This document shows, in pieces, positions 11,342-21,759 of a DNA stretch of 64,000 nt; position 1 is the stretch's first letter, and each line of letters begins with the position of its first letter. A program made the translations under genes and the position numbers. This DNA comes from Brachypterus glaber (lineage: Eukaryota; Arthropoda; Insecta; Coleoptera; Kateretidae): the NCBI GenBank assembly GCA_958510825.1, contig OY294044.1:81576895-81640894 (forward strand), given 5' to 3'. Below the pieces are notes generated by a model that was not told where the DNA came from, ran no database searches, and was given only the letters and a program-made list of their open reading frames with translations.

Positions 11342-11905
11342 CAGGGTTATTCAAGAATAAGTTCGACAAATTTAAGGTTGGTCCGGAAATGAGTCCTAAG
11401 GGTGCTACGACTCTTTAAAATTTTTTTGAATTTATCCAGAGGCGCGAAATATGTAAGGCTTAACGCATTTTTGCCCCAAACTTTTGCATGTATATATTTT
11501 TTGGACTTTTTGTAATAAATATAGATTCCTTCAGTAAAAATACATACAAAATGTCATACAGTGTAATACTGTAGGAACAACCGTTTTCAAAAAATGCTAT
11601 TATAAGGAAGTAACATTTTGTGCCACTAAAAATGTCACTTTTTGAAAGGCTATAACTCCTTTAATATTAAATTTAGGTGTTTTGGTGAGGAATGCTTTTT
11701 TGCTCAGTTTTAAATGAAGAATCGCCCTGCAGTATTAAAATTTTATTGGTGTTTTTTTTTGTTCCTGATTCAATATGTCCATCTTCGAAGAGCCGCAGCT
11801 CCCTTAGGGCTTATTTCCGGACCAACCTTTATAGGAACTTTTTTTCATATTTTTGAACGTGGAACCACCTCTTAAATTTTTCGAACTTATTTCTGAATAA
11901 CCCTG
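11342..11905. mobile_element. palindromic MITE, CAGGGTTATTCA ends, with TA flanks
   Basis: TA flanks (11,340-11,341 and 11,906-11,907) bracket inverted ends CAGGGTTATTCAAGAATAAG and its inverse. The inverse similarity continues for about 100 bp per arm (GTTGGTCCGGAAATGAG, then TAAGGG; inverted near 11,790-11,830). 564 bp, no reading frame. TA duplication and the CAGGG start fit a non-autonomous Tc1/mariner relative. A second, interrupted copy lies at about 43,994-45,335. An extra CAGGGTTATTCA immediately left (11,324-11,337) suggests tandem ends or replication slippage. Confidence 0.8.
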
Positions 11906-11983
11906 TATATATAAATGGAAAAAAAACTCATTTTGGAAATATTTAGAGATTGGCCCCTTCGTAATGGGGAAGAAATGTACATA

Positions 11984-12421
11984 CACTGTAAAAAATATTT
12001 TCTGCAATTTAGTTACCGGTTATGGGTACCATAGGATGGATACCATAGGATATTACGTTATCTTAAATAAGGTTTAGTTAAATTTCCTAGTGCGGTGGAA
12101 ATTTTAAAAAGCGTGTAATTTACAAATAATATTGTAACTTTAAAACTTGATTTTAGAATATTATTAAGATTCTGTTAAATTACCTATAAAACATTTTAGA
12201 TTTTAGGCTTTCTCGGCCACTAAGATACAAAGAATTTTTACCTTCGGGTTTAGACCATGTTGATGGATTTTCACTTTCCGACGTTTCGTCTCTTACTGTT
12301 AGATACATCCAAACCCGAAAGTGAAAAGTCTTTATACAAGTAAAAAAATCGGTTTAGATATTATGAATTTATAATTTATTCTTTATATTACTCTCTAATT
12401 TTAGCCCTACTTTTTACAGTG
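11984..12421. mobile_element. MITE with perfect CACTGTAAAAA ends
   Basis: TACATACACTGTAAAAA at 11,978-11,994 is exactly inverted at 12,411-12,427. Taking the inner TA pairs as target duplication gives a 438-bp element beginning CACTGTAAAAA. The interior includes GGTACCATAGGATGGATACCATAGGAT, a short direct duplication. No coding capacity. Confidence 0.7.
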
Positions 12422-12489
12422 TATGTATAAGATTACTTAAGAATAATTGAAGGTAAGCACGCAATTTTTGCCTTTTAAACCCTAAAAGT

Positions 12490-12720
12490 TCCCAGATAGC
12501 CCAGGTTTATACAATGGATATCCCCAGAAAATCCGTTTTAGGATTTCCTACATCCCCAGGATATACGATTTCGTCAATAGATATCCGTAGGAGATCCTCA
12601 GGATATACTTTGTTACTAAACGGGAAGCCGAGCGACTTCCGAACCGTATATCCCAAGCATATTCCGAAAGTATGTCCTGAGGATATACTGTACGTCTTTT
12701 CTAAAGATAACTACTAGTTA
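12490..12720 (-). repeat. degenerate GGATATCC-type repeat block, left
   Basis: Short motifs with TATCC / GGATA cores recur about every 25-45 bp (GGATATCCCC, CAGGATATAC, AGATATCC, CTCAGGATATAC, CGTATATCCC, CTGAGGATATAC). The end of the block is an inverse copy, roughly 80 percent over about 50 bp, of 14,328-14,380, so the two blocks face each other across the LINE fragment. A 67-codon open frame here is a by-product of the repeats. Confidence 0.6.
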
Positions 12721-12766
12721 TGTACATACAACTATTCAATTTCAATTTATTTATTATTTAAACAAT

Positions 12767-13009
12767 ACATTTTTTTTTTTTTTTACAATTTTAAGTTTAA
12801 ATCCGCCTAAGCTTATTCAGCTTGTTTTGCAGATATCTAAGTAAGTACTAACAGCTTATTTTTTTACTTACTTATTTAAATTTTAATTAAAAAACTATAA
12901 TATATTAATAACCAATCTTAAACTAAATTAACTAATTGCTAATCTTAAACTAAAATAGACCATTTAACTTAATTGAGACAAAAAAAGGATGAGAGTGATT
13001 TATTTATAT
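12767..13009 (-). mobile_element. LINE 3' UTR and poly-A tail
   Basis: On the minus strand the ORF2 stop (13,010-13,012) is followed by about 225 bp of AT-rich UTR and then a run of 15 A (T on the plus strand, 12,770-12,784). This is the expected 3' end of a target-primed LINE insertion. Confidence 0.75.
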
Positions 13010-13858
13010 TTAATTACCTGGGTTTTTAAGGACATTTTTAATCTTTGTGGAGTTTTTTTTGATAAAAATTTTAATTTTTTTTTTTAGCAGCGATTTCGAG
13101 TTTAAATTTTTTATTTCCTTTGGCAGCATATTAAACAGTTATGGGGCGAAGAAAAATAGAGACCTTTGAATATGAGACTTATTGAATCTAGGTGTTAATA
13201 AAGAATCATTTTTTACAAATCTTGTTTTTATATTGTGTTCTGGTTTAGAAAATTTATTTTGGTTTTGGCATACCCATAGTAATGTTTCGTAGGCATACAG
13301 GTTTCTAATGGAAAAAATATCAAGCTCAGAATATAGCGCATCTGTACTAAATTTTCTAGATTTTTTAAATAGAATTTTTATTAAAGTGTTTTGTGTAATA
13401 TCCAGTTCATGTAATAAATTGTCGTACAGACCCCCCCATATTAAAATACAGTACCTTAAAAGTGATTGGATTAAGGCATCATAGACTATTTTTAAAAGTT
13501 TACTACTAAGAATATCTCTTAATTGATAGAATGCATACATACATTTTCTAAGTTTTGTTTTAAGATATTGAATGTGATCTGACCATTTAAGATGCTGATC
13601 CACTATTAAACCAAGATATTTAATTTTTGTGGTTTTTGTAATATTTTTACAATCGCAGTTTTGAGTTTGACAATTTTCTTCGTGTATTTTTAAAATATCG
13701 AGGTCAGGTTGATCAGCAGCTGAAATAGAAAAGGTCACAAATTTTGTTTTTTCAACGTTAAGACTTAGTAAGCTATAATCAAGCCATTCTTTTAATTTAG
13801 ACATACCAATTTCCGCTTTTTTAAAGACATTTATCCATGAGTTGCTTTTAGTTGTTTA
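13010..13858 (-). pseudogene. LINE reverse transcriptase, C-terminal remnant
   Basis: This encodes the thumb and C-terminal part of a Jockey/CR1-group LINE ORF2. The minus-strand frame is open from about 13,855 to 13,142 and contains WLDYSLLSLNVEKTKFVTFS, then KYLGLIVDQHLKWSDHI, KCMYAFYQLRD, LKIVYDALIQSLLRYC, ILIWGG, QNTLIKILF, and ends FFFAP. These blocks follow the RT catalytic domain in this family ('LNV-KTkfm-Fs', 'YLGl-iD--LkW--HI'). One TAA at 13,139-13,141 interrupts the frame; reading through it continues in frame as LFNMLPKEIKNL to a natural end at 13,010. Upstream, in-frame W-INVFKKAEIG residues before the first Met show that the Met is internal, not a true start. The 5' truncation is near 13,858, so the YxDD catalytic site is absent. 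Apart from that one stop it is well preserved, so it is younger than the other two LINE ends. Confidence 0.9.
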
Positions 13859-14048
13859 AATTAAAGCTAATAGTTTCACAAAATAATATCAGCAATTCTA
13901 TTTGATAGCCACTTTTGTCGGGGACATTTGTACATAATTAGTAACTTATCTATATATTCATTATAAATTTTTCAAAAAGTACTTCGATTAACTTTTGCAA
14001 AGGCCCATGGGCTCGTCCATAAAAAACGTAAAGCACTTAAGAAGGAGG

Positions 14049-14084
14049 GAGTATTACCCCTACCTCAGGGAGGGGTAATACTCA
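14049..14084. repeat. short perfect hairpin
   Basis: GAGTATTACCCCT is followed after about 9 bases by its exact inverse AGGGGTAATACTC, giving a 13-bp stem. The surroundings (CATAAAAAACGTAAAGCAC, GGAGGG) resemble a recurrent insect intergenic repeat. It is not a rho-independent terminator in this eukaryotic setting. Confidence 0.6.
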
Positions 14085-14219
14085 AGAAATTGTCCAACAA
14101 AGGAAAACATAATATAAATATTTAAAAATAATTGTGGAAAAACCTTACACACATAAACAGACCACAAACGCCGACAAAAACATCCGCCATTAAAGTAACG
14201 AAAAACGAGGTAAATTTAA

Positions 14220-14420
14220 AATAATGAAGGAAAAGCCATCGTAAGATATCCCGAAAGGACATCCACGGGACTTCCCCTCGGGAGTTTCCTGGGATGTACG
14301 AAGGACATACCGTATATCCTTGGGATAGACGAGCAGTATATCCTCAGGACATATATTTCGGGACATCCTTGGGATATACGACTAATGTATAATACAGTAT
14401 ATTGAAAATATGTAGTCATA
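14220..14420 (+). repeat. degenerate GGATATCC-type repeat block, right
   Basis: Same motif class as 12,490-12,720 but in opposite orientation: AGATATCCCG, GGGATGTACG, CGTATATCCTTGGGATAGAC, CAGTATATCCTCAGGACATA, CCTTGGGATATACG. Each motif is close to self-complementary, so the block is rich in small potential hairpins. Confidence 0.6.
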
Positions 14421-14781
14421 TGACCGATATCATATCAGTGATTTAAGATAAAAGTTTGCTAAACGGACTAATTTGTAAATTTTGCATTTTTTGATCTTTT
14501 ATTTTTGCATTGCAAAAAGTTTTATAAGGGGGGATAAAAAAGTCCTTGTACATATGTATATTTGATAGTTAAATAATTATAATTAAAATGAATGTAAACG
14601 TTTGATCGGCCTGAATTAAATCAAAGCAAGGGTTTTGAATACACAAGAGATTAGAGTGGTCATGTGCCGTGACCTTTTGTCAATTTTATTGTCAATTTAT
14701 CTCTGATGTGTTACGGAATATGGTACCGAAACTTATTTATGAATATTTGATGAGAGTATAATTTTAACTTAGTAAGAAATA

Positions 14782-14955
14782 CACTGCTCAGTAAAAAAAC
14801 TTTCCCATTTTTCACCTCCTGAGTTATTAAATAAAAACCGATTTTTTTAACCACTTTCAAAGGGGCTTAGCTCCCTTACGACGAATTTTTAGACATATGT
14901 TTATAGGAACTTTTTTTCATATTTTTCTATGTAGAATTACACCTTAAAATTAATA
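14782..14955 (+). repeat. fragment of the CACTGCCCAGTAAAAG lead sequence family
   Basis: TACACTGCTCAGTAAAAAAA and CTTTCCCATTTTTCAC match the lead sequences before the minisatellites at 31,150 and 52,165, but here no GGGGGTGGAG minisatellite follows. The next stretch (GAGTTATTAAATAAAAACCG, CACTTTnAAAGGGGCT, TTATGTAGAATnACnCCTTA) recurs at 33,728-33,830. Confidence 0.55.
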
Positions 14956-14962
14956 ACCTGTA

Positions 14963-15875
14963 GGGGTGAACGGGGCTAATTGTCGCACTTTTCATTCAAA
15001 ATCAGTTTTTTCCTTTATATTTGTATTTTTTTTTATTGACCTAATGGTAATTTTAGCTGCATGTTTCAGTAACATTATTTAAAGAAAAAACATGGAAAAA
15101 TTTATAGGGTATTAGAGTTATTTTTTTTTTTTGTGAAGTCTTGAAAATTGCGACAACGTGCCCCATCACGGCACATTGTCGCGGCACTTCGAGTATATTT
15201 TTTTGAAGAAATATAAAGGCATTTATAAAAATTATAAATAACTAATAAGACATGTGCCTCTCCACAAGCTGATTGTTATCTAACTTTTTACTTTTGTGCC
15301 AAAATTTCCAACTTTATAATTAAATAATATTTTTTTGATTTTTTTTAATTTATTATAATTTAATAAACAAATTTATTTGCTATTCGACAAAGTTTCACTT
15401 TTTTAGACAGTTTTGAATAAAAAAATGCCAAAAAGGAAATGTTATACCATGAACATATCTCCAGATCATGCGACAACTAGCCCCAAACCAAATGCGACAA
15501 CTAGCCCCAGTGGTCAATTTTACGGTATTTATCAAGTACTTTCTAATTAACGAATAAACACTCCTAAATGACAATATCAAAAAATAATATACACCTTAAA
15601 CTATTATTATACATAAAATTATCTTATCTTAATGCTTTAAATCAGTAACAATAAGAAAAAATATTTACCACAAAAAAATTACTGGGCTCTTTAATTTTGA
15701 CATTTTTTGGTTTATCTGGATGTTCTTTTAATTTATTGCATTTAAGTTTCCAAATGATAAATGGCACTATTGTAACGCAGCGGTTAATCTTGGTTTGGCT
15801 CAGAAAAATATTTTACTTTTTAAGATATAAGCACTTCGACAACTTACCCCTGCGACAACTAGCCCCGGTCACCCC
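14963..15875. mobile_element. TIR element with repeated subterminal 15-mers
   Basis: TA flanks (14,961-14,962 and 15,876-15,877) bracket inverted ends GGGGTGAACGGGGCTAATTG and its near-exact inverse, 25 bp with two mismatches by eye. The block GCGACAACTAGCCCC occurs at about 15,470, 15,493 and 15,852, with variants GCGACAACGTGCCCC near 15,158 and the inverted ends of the left TIR. Such arrays near the ends are typical transposase-binding sites. 913 bp with no transposase frame: a non-autonomous Tc1/mariner-type element is the best guess from the TA duplication. Confidence 0.75.
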
Positions 15876-15935
15876 TATGCCAAATTTCAAGTTTCTAGCC
15901 GAGGGGCTGACCGCGAGGAAATCTTTTGTACAAGC

Positions 15936-16046
15936 CAAAGGAACTTAGGAGGAACTCAGGAGGAACTCTGGAGGAACTCTGAAGAACTATGGAGGAACTC
16001 CGAGGGACACTGAGGAACTCCGAGGAACTCCGAAGGAACTCTTAAG
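15936..16046 (+). repeat. minisatellite of AGGAACTCnG units
   Basis: About 9 units of 10-13 bp around GAGGAACTC with CAG, TGG, TGA or CGA linkers (GGAACTCAGGAGGAACTC, TGGAGGAACTC, CGAGGAACTC and so on). It is purine-rich on the plus strand. Confidence 0.8.
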
Positions 16047-16165
16047 AAGTCAGAAACAAATATTATTTATTACCCATGGGCATTAACGTTTTTATTTTCA
16101 AACGAGATAAGACGTTACAAACACCTTATCAAAACATCCACACTATATTGGCATATATCTCTTTT

Positions 16166-16365
16166 TTGATGGGGCGCCAAGTTTGCTAGAAACCGTTAGG
16201 GACAAAGCTTTTTTTTCTAGAAGGTAATTTGGGGGCGCCAATTTTCATTGAAGGGGCATCAAGTTTGGTAGTAACCGTCAGGGACAAAGCTTTTTTTCAT
16301 GGTATTTTTTTTGGGGGCCAATTTTTTTTTGTAGGGCGCCAAGTTTTGGTTGAAACCGTCAGGAC
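16166..16365 (+). repeat. tandem repeat, GGGCGCCAAGTTT...GACAAAGC units
   Basis: Three degenerate units of about 70-85 bp. Each contains GGGCGCCAA or GGGGCATCAA, GTTTGnTAG, AACCGTCAGGGACAAAGC and a T run. Open frames of 61-69 codons on both strands here arise only from the repeat. Confidence 0.7.
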
Positions 16366-16547
16366 AAAGCAAAAAAATTTTTGCACGAATACAAGGCTTT
16401 CCCAAAATTTTTAAAATTTTCAGAATGGGAAAGCAATACAGGGTAATTTTATTATAAAGGTTGAGCATACTTAAAAAAAAGTTGTGACATTGTCAATTTT
16501 ATTTTCAACAGTAGTATTATATTATTATAATAGTGCAAGATAAGTTA

Positions 16548-16754
16548 CACAGCCACACAAAAAGAAAAAAAGGTCCGGAATTTTTTAGGAGACACCTTAT
16601 TTTCGAGTATGAAAATAACGTTTTTTAAGTCTCCAAAACTAATTGGATGAGGTGCTATTTTGACCCCAAATTCGGATTCAGCGCCTCAAAATACCTAGGA
16701 ATACAGTAGTCTCCGAAAAAATTCCGGACCTTTTTTTCTTTTTGTGTGGCTGTG
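16548..16754. mobile_element. young MITE with CACAGCC ends and TTA duplication
   Basis: A 207-bp element with long terminal inverted repeats: CACAGCCACACAAAAAG, then an A run and GGTCCGGAATTTTTT, then AGGAGAC on the left. The right arm is the inverse over 46 bp with a single mismatch. TTA lies on both sides (16,545-16,547 and 16,755-16,757). A CACAG terminus with a 3-bp duplication could fit the CMC (CACTA-like) superfamily, or TTA could point to PIF/Harbinger; the superfamily is unsettled. No coding capacity. Confidence 0.85.
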
Positions 16755-16875
16755 TTATTGACAATTTTGTTTTGATACATTAAAAGCATTTTGCTTGGAA
16801 ATTATTTGAGTGCATGCAATGCACGAGAACAATTTCAAAAGTTTTTGATATGCTAAAATTATCTATTAATTCAAG

Positions 16876-17114
16876 TTGCATGAAGGATATTTTGATGGAC
16901 TATTTTATAAAAAATTTAAGTTGATAATTGCCCTAGTGCAAATTATCATTCTAATTCGTAGGTAGTAGTTAATTTAAATGTATTACAAAACATAATACCA
17001 AAGCTTATTAACGATTTTTTAATGACTACAAAAATAAATTACCTGCCTAAAAATTTGCACTAGGAAGTGCAATTATCACCTTATTAAGAGTCCATCAAAA
17101 TATCGTTCATGCAA
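16876..17114. mobile_element. palindromic MITE, TTGCATGAAGGATATTTTGA arms
   Basis: TTGCATGAAGGATATTTTGA, then TGGACT, on the left is inverted at 17,086-17,114 (AGTCCATCAAAATATCGTTC, ATGCAA). The arms continue inward with GATAATTGC and CTAGTGCAAA matched by TTTGCACTAGGAAGTGCAAT and TATC. About 239 bp, no coding capacity. Confidence 0.65.
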
Positions 17115-17144
17115 ATTTTTTATTAGATAACTTTGTTCTGGCCA

Positions 17145-17565
17145 CACTGAAAAAAAGGATCATTTGCGGTAATGGCATATGAAATTAGGCCAAATGCTTC
17201 GCACCTTTGATTACGTCCAAAAGCGCCTTCTCTTAACCTGAAAATATTATTTACTTGCCAAGATCTTTCTGATTCTTTAACTTAAAATTATTTGATCTCG
17301 TGTGAAATGCAAGTGGTCTGTCTCAAAAGAAAAATTCTTGGGCCAAAGTATTTAAAATTATTTAATTTTTAACAATCTTAAAACAAGATAAATGGTTTTT
17401 GCCTCAAATGAGCCAGGTCCAAGAGAATTTTAAAAATATTTCAAAAGCGACAATTTCTTGGGACAAAAGAAATACTTTTGTTTGAACATATTTATCTTCT
17501 AAGCTAATAGAATAACTGCCAAGAGTGTTGATTACTTTGAGCCAAGAACGTCATTTTTTTCAGTG
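17145..17565. mobile_element. short TIR element, CACTGAAAAAAAGG ends
   Basis: CACTGAAAAAAAGGATC on the left and its imperfect inverse GTCATTTTTTTCAGTG on the right, 421 bp apart. TA follows the right end but the left flank reads CA, so the target duplication is decayed or differently placed. The interior has AAAGCGCCTTC, GCCAAGATC and GCCAAGAGTG pieces but no frame. Confidence 0.5.
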
Positions 17566-17819
17566 TATTTGAGCAAAATCAGACAAGGGGAAGGGGGGTA
17601 AAACAGTGGTTAAATTTTTGTTTGGGCCTTAACTTTTTTCCAATTAAAGATCACACAAAAAAATAATACCGTTTTTTTTTTCTTTTTTTCATGGCTCTCT
17701 ATGTCCCCCGAAATGTAAAAAATAGTTTATGGACATAGTTTTATTCAGATCCAGCCTTTGTGTGAATCAAGTGAACCCCCTGTTGAGGGAAGTTGTTTTT
17801 CTGTCCCAGTCGTAAAGCT

Positions 17820-17995
17820 TTTTCAGAGGTGCGGACCTTTTTTTTAGCCGTCAAAATAATCAGGGGGTAAACTTTTTTCGGCGAGGGGCATCAAAATTAT
17901 CAGGAAGGGTAAATTTGTTTTTTTTTTCAGAAGTGCTAAACCTTTTTTTTTAGTCATCAAAATTATCAGGGGGTAAATATTCATTTTTTTTAATG
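17820..17995 (+). repeat. tandem repeat with ATCAAAATTATCAGGGGGTAAA
   Basis: Three degenerate units contain (C)AnAATnATCAGG(G)GGTAAA followed by a T-rich stretch and a GnGCnnACCTTTTTTTT motif (17,832-17,990). Nothing coding. Confidence 0.6.
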
Positions 17996-18593
17996 CTCAA
18001 AGAATTTGTTTTCGTGTTTGTTTTGCTAGTGGCGCCAAGTGCAACGCTTGCGTTAGGGCGCTAAAATGCAAAGGCCGGCTCTGATTTTATTATTAACACA
18101 GAAATAGAGTTCAAAACCACATAAAAGGTAAAAAAAATGCATAAAAAAAAAACATTATAATTTTGTTCCATGACAGAATGGAGGCATCAAAATGTAAAAA
18201 ATGTTTGCAGCCATATCCAAAGAAAATAAAATCACAAACATTATTATTAATAATTATTTATTAATCACATTAATTAATAAGTAATTTAATTTTTTTATGA
18301 GAGTACTCTTGCTCATTCAAGATGGATTTTTTCTTTGTACCTACTGTAAAATCAGAGTTTTACGGTAGTATGACTTAATAAAAATCGGTTAGCGTAAATT
18401 GTAAACGCGTGTGTAAGCATAAAACTGTTTTGTTGAGGTAGATTAGTGCTGCGATCGGATACAATACTACAATTTATTAAGTTATTAACTTTTATACAGG
18501 ATGTTTCCTTTGTGGGAAGTAATTACAGGCAAAAATGTGTAATATTAAAACAATTAAAACTATACAGGACGTCTCAATAATGCATTAATAGTA

Positions 18594-18715
18594 TATTATT
18601 CAACGAGCGTATAATAATTTATATTAATTAGTGAACGTGAATTTTGGGACACGAGCCGATAGGCGAGTGGCCTAAACACCCGAATGATTAATAGATATTA
18701 TACGCTAGTAGAATA
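18594..18715. mobile_element. small MITE, TATTATTCAACGAGCGTATA ends
   Basis: TATTnnnCnACnAGCGTATAATA on the left is inverted on the right (TATTATACGCTAGTAGAATA), with ATTAAT continuing inward. The core is relatively GC-rich (ACACGAGCCGATAGGCGAGTG). 122 bp, imperfect arms, no coding capacity. Confidence 0.55.
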
Positions 18716-18867
18716 CAACAATACAAATTATGTAGGGTTTAAACTTTTTAAAAAATCGAGAAAAGGCTGAAGGGAAAGTCCCATTGACGTAATTTTTGTA
18801 GAAATAAATACTCTTATAAGCACTTATGTGAGAGCGGATCCTACACGGTAAATAATGACTGAAAAAT

Positions 18868-19135
18868 TATGGGAGGTATAGCGTAGTAGCTAGCGCGTGT
18901 ACATAGCAAGCCTATAGGCTAGTATACTAGCGTGAGTTCGATTCTCACTGGCGCCGATTTGCCTTTCTCAGTTAATTAATAATTGAATTTTGCGAAGGCG
19001 ATAAGTGAAACGGACTATAAACTGGTTCGAAAGTCACTATAAGAAGGTGGTTCCCTCTACTACTAACCCACACAAGTCCTGGATTTAGGGGAGGCTTAAT
19101 TAAGTAGAATAGTACGAGGTTAAACAAACATGTAA
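18868..19135 (+). mobile_element. tRNA-derived SINE
   Basis: The head resembles a tRNA: an A-box-like TAGCGTAGTAGCTAGCGCG and a B-box-like GAGTTCGATTCTCAC about 55 bp later, then GGCGCCGATTTGCCTTTCTC. A body and a 3' region follow (CCCACACAAGTCCTGGATTT, then AGGCTTAATTAAGTAGAAT), ending in an A-rich tail. The head-to-body junction recurs at 40,940-41,000 and the 3' region recurs at 43,262-43,332, which supports a real family. RNA polymerase III would use the two boxes. The acceptor arms do not pair, so it is not a tRNA gene. Confidence 0.75.
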
Positions 19136-20135
19136 AAAATAATGTAAAAAAACCTTAGTTTACTCAGTAATTTTACTATACTTGATTAGGTTTAATTCAT
19201 GAATTCATGTAAATGTGTGTAAATAAATTTAATTTATTGTAAAATAATGTAAGACATTTTGTAAAGCGCCTTATATTTATTTAAAATTAAATAAAAATAC
19301 AACAATAATGTAAAATTACATAGATTTACATTGATTATCAATTAAGGACTATGTCATTTTACAGTGAATTACATGTCGGTTCATGCTATACAGGGCCGTA
19401 GCTATAGGGGGATGCCCCCCATCTTAAATAGTTGTATATTTCATTAATCCAAAACAAAAGTTGTATATTTTATGGAGGTGAGGGCCTTTTTTTAGTCTTT
19501 AATTTTTTTATCAAGAATAAAGGTTGTATTTTTAGGCTGAAATTTTTGTAATTTTTTACTTTCTCCCCCCCCCCCTTACATGTTGCTTTTATGGAAAATT
19601 TTACGAATCGGTCTATGGCTAAACAAATTACTGTGTTTTTTTTTGTTCGAGATTAGTTGAAAAAGTATTGCAAAATAGTTATTTGCGCCTCTAGTAGAGG
19701 TAAGTGAATTTTTTGTGTGAGGCCGTATTTATAAACAAGACCGCAGGCAGTAGCACATTATGTTTTTCTCACTACCAAGGAGTTAAAATCTTATTTTGTT
19801 AATAATATTTTTGACATTTATATGTGTGACAATTCAACAAATCATTTTTTTATGGAATCACTATAAAATTAGAAATAATAGTCTTGTGTCTAGATGTCCT
19901 CCTGGGGTAAATGTAAGCACACTTAGTGTCCTTGTGCGGTAAATCGTTTTTTCTGTCTTTAGTTACGGTTATGTTTGTATTGATTTCATCTATCACTAAG
20001 TGTGCTCGATATACTACTTTTCATTACGGTCGACTTTTTGATTAAGTAATGTCAACTTACCTAGTTGGTAGTGAGAAAATATTTTTTTTTAAAAATAGGT
20101 ATAAATTGGGATTCAAAGCAAAAACTCAAAAACTG
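19136..20135. other. intergenic, no gene seen
   Basis: A run of TAAATGTAAA / GTAAAATAATGTAA-type sequence at 19,130-19,380 looks like loose repetition of 'atgtaaa'. GCTTTTATGGAAAATTTTAC, then GAATCGGTCTATGGC, at 19,586-19,620 recurs at 7,652-7,686. No coding frame. Confidence 0.45.
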
Positions 20136-20149
20136 TAACTAAACCATTA

Positions 20150-20330
20150 CAAACGGATTTGCCAAAAATGTTAAAAGTCCAATATTTAAAATTCTTTGGG
20201 TGCGTGTCTTCCAAAAATTTCCATAAATAAAGAAAACCTCGTAATATTTTTCAGGAATTGTGCTAGTACTAGTGCTAGTGCTAGTGAGCAGTGCTAGTGA
20301 AACAATTTTTCCCAAAAATCTTTTCAACAG
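20150..20330. repeat. diverged repeat, copy 1, with GCTAGT microsatellite
   Basis: GGGTGCGTGTCTTCC, AAATAAAGAAAACCTCGTAA and TATTTTTCA match GGGCGCGTGTTTTTC, GAATAAAGAAAACTCGTAA and TGTTTTTCA at 20,653-20,709, in the same orientation about 455 bp away. Next to it, 20,262-20,299 is a (GCTAGT)n microsatellite with one GAGCA interruption; the minus-strand open frame with a Ser-Thr run comes from this. Confidence 0.6.
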
Positions 20331-20569
20331 AGAACTTTTAGGTAAGAAACCTGTTCAGATTTTAAATCTCTAAGTTTTGAAAGTTAATTTTATTTTTAAG
20401 TCTTGAATTTTTTTTTGTGCAAATACAAGGTAAGCCGAATAAAACAAAAAACACACAAAAGTTGCTGTAAGTTGCCACTTACCAATTTCTCATAAAAAAT
20501 AATCCTTAAAATATGAAGTCCTTAAAATAAAAACAGGATTTAAAAAACATAAACTCAAAAACTATAACT

Positions 20570-20720
20570 AGCACAACACAAACAAATTTGTCCAAAAAAC
20601 AATATATAATTTTTCTAAAAAATAAATAAACTCGTGTGTAAAACTCAAATTTGGGCGCGTGTTTTTCGGAAAATTGCCGCGAATAAAGAAAACTCGTAAT
20701 GTTTTTCACGAAGTGCGCTA
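20570..20720. repeat. diverged repeat, copy 2
   Basis: Partner of 20,150-20,330, also preceded by AACTCAAAAACT(G/A)TAACTA in both copies. It lacks the GCTAGT microsatellite. Confidence 0.55.
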
Positions 20721-20724
20721 TGTC

Positions 20725-21755
20725 CGAGCGTGCAAGTTCAGCGCTGGCCTGATACTGTAGAGAATCGGAGAATCGCTTACAATCTACTAGAAGTTACGGC
20801 TACACATTTTAAAACGCAGTATCTGTTGGGTTTTTAATCCGGAGCTTAAGAAATACTTTAAACGAGCATTATCCAATCAAAAACCATACAGAAAACTGGT
20901 ATTTTTGCTGAAAAAAAAAATAGTATAATTCCCGATAATAGTATAATGTTTTAATTTCTTATGAGGTTAGAAGACCTTTTTATTCACCTAACAGTCAAAA
21001 CACAAAATATTACAAAAATAATTACATTTAAATAAATGTTTGGCTTTGTTGTCAATCATAGAGCGCCATCTTTGAGGTAAATCTAAAGCCAAAACAAGTT
21101 AGAAAAGAGCTCTTTTTCCCTTAATTAAAAAAGTAACTTTTATAACTTGTAGAAAAGTAAATAAAAATTATATACTTTTTAATTTTTTTTAAAGCACAAC
21201 AAGAATATTTTACTGTACTGTACTTTACTGTACTGTATTGTAAATAAATACTTTTCCTACGACCACCTATAAAAACGACAAATTTTACACGATTTAGAGA
21301 AAAAGAAAGTGTAATATTTACGCGTGCCAAATAATATTATACATGTTTGAAAAAGCAAAGCTATTACGATTTTTTTTTCAAAATATTTACTATTTTATTA
21401 GACATTTTTTCATTATATTTTTATGTTTCTGGAATCCAGATTTTTATGTATCTGGAAGCCAGATTCGTGATATATAAATTTTCCATTTTCTCTTTTTTGT
21501 TAGTTACGATAATTCTAAATTTTAAATCGTTTTAATTTTGATAAAATAAAAAAAAATAAATGAACAAATTGGCCAATTTTTACTGTCAAAGTCTAATTTA
21601 CGAAAACAAATAAAAGAGATCAAGGTAAACTTGAATTGCTTTATCAAGGTTATGCAAATTCAGGAATTTTAGCAAAATAGCAACTAAATAATTTATTTTT
21701 CTGTAAAGTATTAGTGTTTTTTTAATAGTTATTAATTTTAATTAATCTTATAATT
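20725..21755. other. intergenic, no gene seen
   Basis: A short GTACT microsatellite (TTTACTGTACTGTACTTTAC) lies at 21,210-21,240. TCTGGAATCCAGATTTTTATGTATCTGGAAGCCAGATT at 21,427-21,466 is a local tandem of CTGGAAnCCAGAT, itself palindromic. Nothing protein-like. Confidence 0.45.
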
Positions 21756-21759
21756 TTAA

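Noticed and set aside
14049..14084. Rho-independent terminator
   Set aside because: It is a perfect stem, but the window is eukaryotic and no gene ends here.
18868..18965. tRNA gene
   Set aside because: A- and B-box-like sequences are present but acceptor and anticodon arms do not pair and the unit has a SINE body and tail.
20139..20327. Ser-Thr repeat peptide on the minus strand
   Set aside because: Encoded by the (GCTAGT)n microsatellite only; no conserved flanks.
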